Positions 6,224-8,362 of a stretch of DNA of 8,362 nucleotides are shown piece after piece. A program made the position numbers and the translations under genes. Position 1 is the first letter of the stretch. Each line of letters starts with the position of its first letter. The notes under the pieces were generated by a model. That model did no database searches and was not told the origin of the DNA. It saw only the letters and a list, made by a program, of their open reading frames with translations. The stretch comes from Planctomycetaceae bacterium (lineage in GTDB: Bacteria; Planctomycetota; Planctomycetia; Pirellulales; Pirellulaceae). Location of the stretch: assembly GCA_003506095.1 (NCBI GenBank), contig DNWZ01000632.1, forward strand, positions 10,301 to 18,662, read 5' to 3'.

Positions 6224-6733
6224 TTACCGAAACCGATTGATTGATTTCGACGGTTTGGCTGGTGCGATGCTATTCGCACATTCAATGAAACAACGGGAAT
6301 CCGGTTCCTTATTGAGCTTGCGGCTAGCGATCGATAAACTTTCGACAATCGCGTCCCAAAATGCATCGCCGACGTACGGTTTTGGAATCACCCTTACGTT
6401 TCTATCGTTCATCACGTCGGCAACCTGTTTCAGTTCACCGAAGGCGGTAAGCAGCACGGGGACGATGCCTGGGTAATGAGCGTTGATTAGATTCAGAACC
6501 CCTAAACCGCTCATTCCGTAAAGCTTTATGTCAACAATCGCGCACCCAACCGGAAGCGGATCGTGCTTTAAGTGCTCAAATAACTCTTCGCCAGATCCAA
6601 AGGTAAAACAAGGCAAGTTCATCTGTTCGCACAGTATTTGGCTTGATTTACGAACTGCGAAGTCATCCTCGATGATGTAAATTTTCAGAGGGTTTTGATA
6701 ACTCGTCCCAATCTCATTCATTTCAAGTTTCAT
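6224..6733 (-). CDS. FixJ-type response regulator, receiver domain only (169 aa)
   Basis: Residues about 15-130 form a CheY-like receiver domain. Acidic residues E22, D23 and D24 bind metal, D68 in AIVDIKLYGMSG is the phosphate acceptor, T96 is in LLTAF, and K118 is in IPKPY. The wording (IYIIEDDFAVRKSSQILCEQ, LPVGCAIVDIK, GMSGL, KPY) is that of the FixJ/NarL group. Instead of the expected LuxR-type DNA-binding domain, a basic tail of about 40 residues without a recognisable fold ends the protein, and no frame downstream restores one. It may act as a phosphate sink or by protein contact, or it may be a degenerate FixJ. ATG 6733 is preceded by GAGGA at six-base spacing, which supports it over the Met four codons later. 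It sits between the barrel/peptidase set and the small secreted proteins, but a regulatory link is only inferred. Confidence 0.9.
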   Translation of the reverse strand: MKLEMNEIGTSYQNPLKIYIIEDDFAVRKSSQILCEQMNLPCFTFGSGEELFEHLKHDPLPVGCAIVDIKLYGMSGLGVLNLINAHYPGIVPVLLTAFGELKQVADVMNDRNVRVIPKPYVGDAFWDAIVESLSIASRKLNKEPDSRCFIECANSIAPAKPSKSINRFR

Positions 6734-6805
6734 TTGAAATCCTCAGACGACTACAGATCATTTAAGACACTTCTAACTCGTTGCGCATCACCTTCTATCT
6801 ATTCA

Positions 6806-6820
6806 GCCTAGTCTGTGCCA
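6806..6820 (-). promoter_or_regulatory. Possible sigma-54 promoter of the receiver gene
   Basis: On the minus strand TGGCACAGACTAGGC has a perfect -24 box TGGCAC and a GC correctly placed for the -12 element (GG-N10-GC); the TT before the GC is replaced by AG. The predicted leader is about 60 bases. A single match by eye, so chance is not excluded. Confidence 0.3.
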
Positions 6821-6823
6821 TGC

Positions 6824-6843
6824 AAATCTTCGGTTAAAGATTT
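6824..6843. repeat. Perfect inverted repeat in the divergent gap
   Basis: AAATCTT (6824-6830) and AAGATTT (6837-6843) pair fully around a six-base loop, about 90 bases upstream of the receiver start and adjacent to the putative sigma-54 site. The size and symmetry suit an operator. Confidence 0.4.
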
Positions 6844-6852
6844 CAAATTGCG

Positions 6853-6880
6853 GCATTCACTTTCAATGCTTCATGAATGC
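6853..6880. repeat. Second inverted repeat in the divergent gap, flanked by direct repeats
   Basis: GCATTCA (6853-6859) and TGAATGC (6874-6880) are perfect arms with a 14-base loop. An 8-mer CAAATTGC at 6844-6851 recurs at 6894-6901, 50 bases apart. Confidence 0.35.
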
Positions 6881-6901
6881 GATATGCAAACGGCAAATTG
6901 C

Positions 6902-7260
6902 ACCACGTACTGCGCGAACATCGCTTGAGCCGACTAAAAAGAGATCATTCGATCGGCAGACCCCTACAAACCGACTCACTGGAATGACAAAGCAGCACCA
7001 AACACGCGCGAAACGCATTTATAATGCGCGATATAGCAACCCCATTCGCACGCAGACGACAGCCGGCGCATTTGACTGGATTGGATTCGCTTTTCAGCAA
7101 CCCATTGCTCGCTGATTTCGTAAATCTTTTCTACCACAAATGCGAACGCCATGTATCTTTATGCAGCTGAACATGCGGCCTCGGCAATCTGGGACATCTC
7201 GGTAGTTTCTGCAGTGGCTTGCCAGCGTTTGAATCACTTGTCTTTTCAATGCACGATTGT
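6902..7260. other. Upstream region of the small secreted-protein genes
   Basis: No convincing gene; an open frame at 6873-7115 is basic and patternless. It contains an exact TATAAT at 7020-7025 but no matching -35 box 16-18 bases before it. If used, it would give a leader of about 240 bases to the gene at 7275. Confidence 0.35.
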
Positions 7261-7274
7261 GAGAGGTCTTTGAT

Positions 7275-7733
7275 ATGAAAAATATGTTGTCTCTACGGAC
7301 TGTTTTAAGTTGCATTGCCATCGGCCTTGTTGCTGCGGGGAACGCGTCGGCGAAGGGCCCTGATTTCAGATTGACAGATGTCGGACTTGGGTCCTTGCAA
7401 GCTTGCGATGATGCCGACGCGATGCGAGTGAGAGGTAAGAGCTCGCGATCGTACTCGATGGGTGTCGCTTCGCTGTCGGTGCTGATCTACGACCCTGCGA
7501 CCGGATCGCAAACAAATATCGACATCGCTCAATTTGCTAACAGTGAGTCGTCTGCAATGGTCAGCGACCCGACGTCTGCGGCAGTCGAAGGTGTGGTCGG
7601 CTTCACGGGGCTGGGAATTGAAATTGGCGGATTCCGTGCGTCGCTCAGCCAGGGCGCCTTGTTCTTTGGCGGACAGAGCGCGACCCAGGGCGCGTTCTCG
7701 GTCAATGCTTTGAACGTACCTCGATTCCAGTAG
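7275..7733 (+). CDS. Small secreted Ser/Ala/Gly-rich protein with V-R-G motif, paralogue of the next gene (152 aa)
   Basis: Residues 1-26 are a signal peptide (LSLRTVLSCIAIGLVAAG, cleavage after NASA). A short segment follows (LTDVGLGSLQACDDADAMRVRG, given in parts: LGSLQ at 38-42, DADAM at 46-50, RVRG at 51-54). The mature remainder is low in charge, contains YDPATGSQTN at 72-81, GGQSATQGAF at 132-141, and ends LNVPRFQ. No known domain is recognised. The next gene encodes an obvious paralogue, so this is a tandem family. The RVRG motif falls where a double-glycine-like processing site would be; D48 and V52 match consensus positions -8 and -4 if G54 is -2. A surface fibre or amyloid-like subunit is one possibility given composition and the C39/barrel genes nearby. 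GAGAGG eight bases before ATG 7275 supports the start. Confidence 0.82.
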   Translation: MKNMLSLRTVLSCIAIGLVAAGNASAKGPDFRLTDVGLGSLQACDDADAMRVRGKSSRSYSMGVASLSVLIYDPATGSQTNIDIAQFANSESSAMVSDPTSAAVEGVVGFTGLGIEIGGFRASLSQGALFFGGQSATQGAFSVNALNVPRFQ

Positions 7734-7760
7734 CGGAATCAGGTGCTTCGTTACGAAATA

Positions 7761-7786
7761 CGTGGCCCGGCGAGTGTCCGGCCACG
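7761..7786 (+). terminator. GC-rich intercistronic hairpin
   Basis: CGTGGCCCGG (7761-7770) pairs with CCGGCCACG (7778-7786) over nine base pairs with one bulged C and a seven-base loop. It lies 27 bases after the first small gene and 72 before the second. No T-run follows, so it may act as a partial terminator or 3' stabiliser. Confidence 0.45.
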
Positions 7787-7858
7787 CTGGGGTGCTAGAT
7801 GTGAGACTGTTTAGCAATCCCTCTCAACCATGTCTCAGTCAAAAGGTTAGGTATTTTT

Positions 7859-8287
7859 ATGAAGAAGTTTTTGCTTGCGGCGTTTGCGTTGATGGCCGCT
7901 CCTGTCGTAGCTTCGGAGCCAGCCGAGTTGCGAGGTTTGGGTTTGGATTCGATGCAAGTTGTTTCCGAGAACGAAGGTATGCAAGTTCGCGGACTTAGCA
8001 GCAGCTCAGCAGCGATGTCGGTCAACAGCCTTGCAGGTCTGTTCTATGACCCTGCAACTGGCAGTCAGACTAACTTCGAAGCTGCTTCGTTCAACAGCAG
8101 CAGCAGCGCCCAGACAGTTAACACCGCGAACTCGTCCGGTGCTGAAGCTGCTATCGGTGCAACTGCATTGTCGTTGGAAGTCGGCACTTTCTCGGCTTCG
8201 ATGAGTCAGTTTGCGTTGTTCGCCGGTGGCCAGTCAGCCAACCAAGGTGCTTTCACGTTCTCGTTGAACGTTCCTAGCTTCAAGTAA
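7859..8287 (+). CDS. Small secreted Ser/Ala/Asn-rich protein with V-R-G motif, paralogue of the preceding gene (142 aa)
   Basis: Residues 1-18 are a signal peptide (KKFLLAAFALMAAPVVA). The next part carries LGLDSMQVVSENEGMQVRG at 27-45. Read with G45 as -2, it matches the double-glycine leader consensus at S36 (-11), E39 (-8) and V43 (-4), with L46 in place of the final Gly. Residues 46-142 hold only four acidic residues and one Lys, and are rich in Ser, Ala, Gly, Asn and Gln. YDPATGSQTN at 63-72 is identical to the paralogue; GGQSANQGAF lies at 123-132; the end is LNVPSFK. No known domain was recognised. Possible roles are a surface fibre or matrix subunit, or a secreted peptide precursor. 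The start ATG 7859 has a modest AAAAGG further upstream (about 12 bases). It is probably co-transcribed with the gene before it and the gene starting at 8341. Confidence 0.85.
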   Translation: MKKFLLAAFALMAAPVVASEPAELRGLGLDSMQVVSENEGMQVRGLSSSSAAMSVNSLAGLFYDPATGSQTNFEAASFNSSSSAQTVNTANSSGAEAAIGATALSLEVGTFSASMSQFALFAGGQSANQGAFTFSLNVPSFK

Positions 8288-8340
8288 TCGAATTGTCTGA
8301 GCTTTAATTAATCGAATCCCCCCTTTTTTGGAAAATAGAA

Positions 8341-8362
8341 ATGAAACGAATGATTTTTTCGC
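8341..8362 (+). CDS. Start of a third small secreted protein (truncated by window edge)
   Basis: ATG at 8341 opens a frame reading MKRMIFS, a typical signal-peptide beginning like the two preceding products (MKN, MKK). GGAAAA lies at 8330-8335, and the gap after the previous stop is 53 bases. Only seven codons are visible, so family membership is inferred from position and the lysine/arginine-hydrophobic start. Confidence 0.45.

Noticed and set aside
1..6733. Pairing the histidine kinase at the left edge with the receiver at 6224-6733 as one two-component system
   Set aside because: They are 6 kb apart on opposite strands with other genes between them; nothing in the sequence links them.
6873..7115. 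Possible + strand 80-codon gene in the divergent gap
   Set aside because: Very basic, low-hydrophobicity product with no good ribosome site; it overlaps palindromes and looks non-coding.
7305..7817. Minus strand open frame of 170 codons over the first small secreted protein
   Set aside because: The + strand product has a signal peptide and an obvious paralogue next door; the antisense product is Arg-rich and patternless.
1..8362. CRISPR array, tRNA, rRNA, insertion sequence or transposase
   Set aside because: No regularly spaced repeats, no cloverleaf or rRNA-like stretches and no transposase-like protein were seen.

Overview
The window looks like chromosomal DNA of a planctomycete, probably a Pirellulaceae/Rhodopirellula-type organism. 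The reasons are two large paralogous outer-membrane barrel proteins of the planctomycete-expanded BBP7/Lpg1974-like type, moderate GC, long intergenic gaps, and GTG as well as ATG starts. This assignment rests on protein style only; no rRNA or marker gene is present.

Layout. The left edge (1-200, +) is the C-terminal end of a sensor histidine kinase. After a gap come two small + strand orphan genes: a 133-codon-type soluble protein (about 509-904) and a small single-pass membrane protein (about 965-1219). Three minus-strand genes then occupy 5718 down to 1294, in the order membrane-anchored beta-barrel protein, stand-alone C39 cysteine peptidase, second beta-barrel protein with a signal peptide. 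Further right is a lone FixJ-type receiver protein (6733-6224, -). A 541-base divergent gap separates it from a + strand tandem set of small secreted proteins (7275-7733, 7859-8287, and the first codons of a third gene at 8341).

How the parts may work together. The combination is a C39 peptidase with an N-terminal export/anchor segment, two outer-membrane barrels, and nearby small exported proteins that are low in charge and rich in Ser/Ala/Gly/Asn/Gln. Its logic resembles the Pseudomonas Fap functional-amyloid system (FapD C39 peptidase, FapF barrel, FapB/FapC subunits), although no direct homology of the substrates is visible. The two complete small proteins are clear paralogues. Just after the signal peptide both carry an M-x-V-R-G motif that partly matches the double-glycine leader consensus, and this is the best candidate cleavage site for the C39 peptidase. 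The first barrel gene and the peptidase gene share a promoter-like module: [TG]GACG, 17 bases, then an identical 14-mer. This suggests co-regulation. The receiver protein sits between the two halves and may regulate either, which is inference only.

Several inverted repeats stand out: 5867-5917, 6198-6222 (three alternating arms), 6824-6843, 6853-6880, and 7761-7786 between the two small secreted-protein genes. No tRNA, rRNA, insertion sequence, or CRISPR array was seen.
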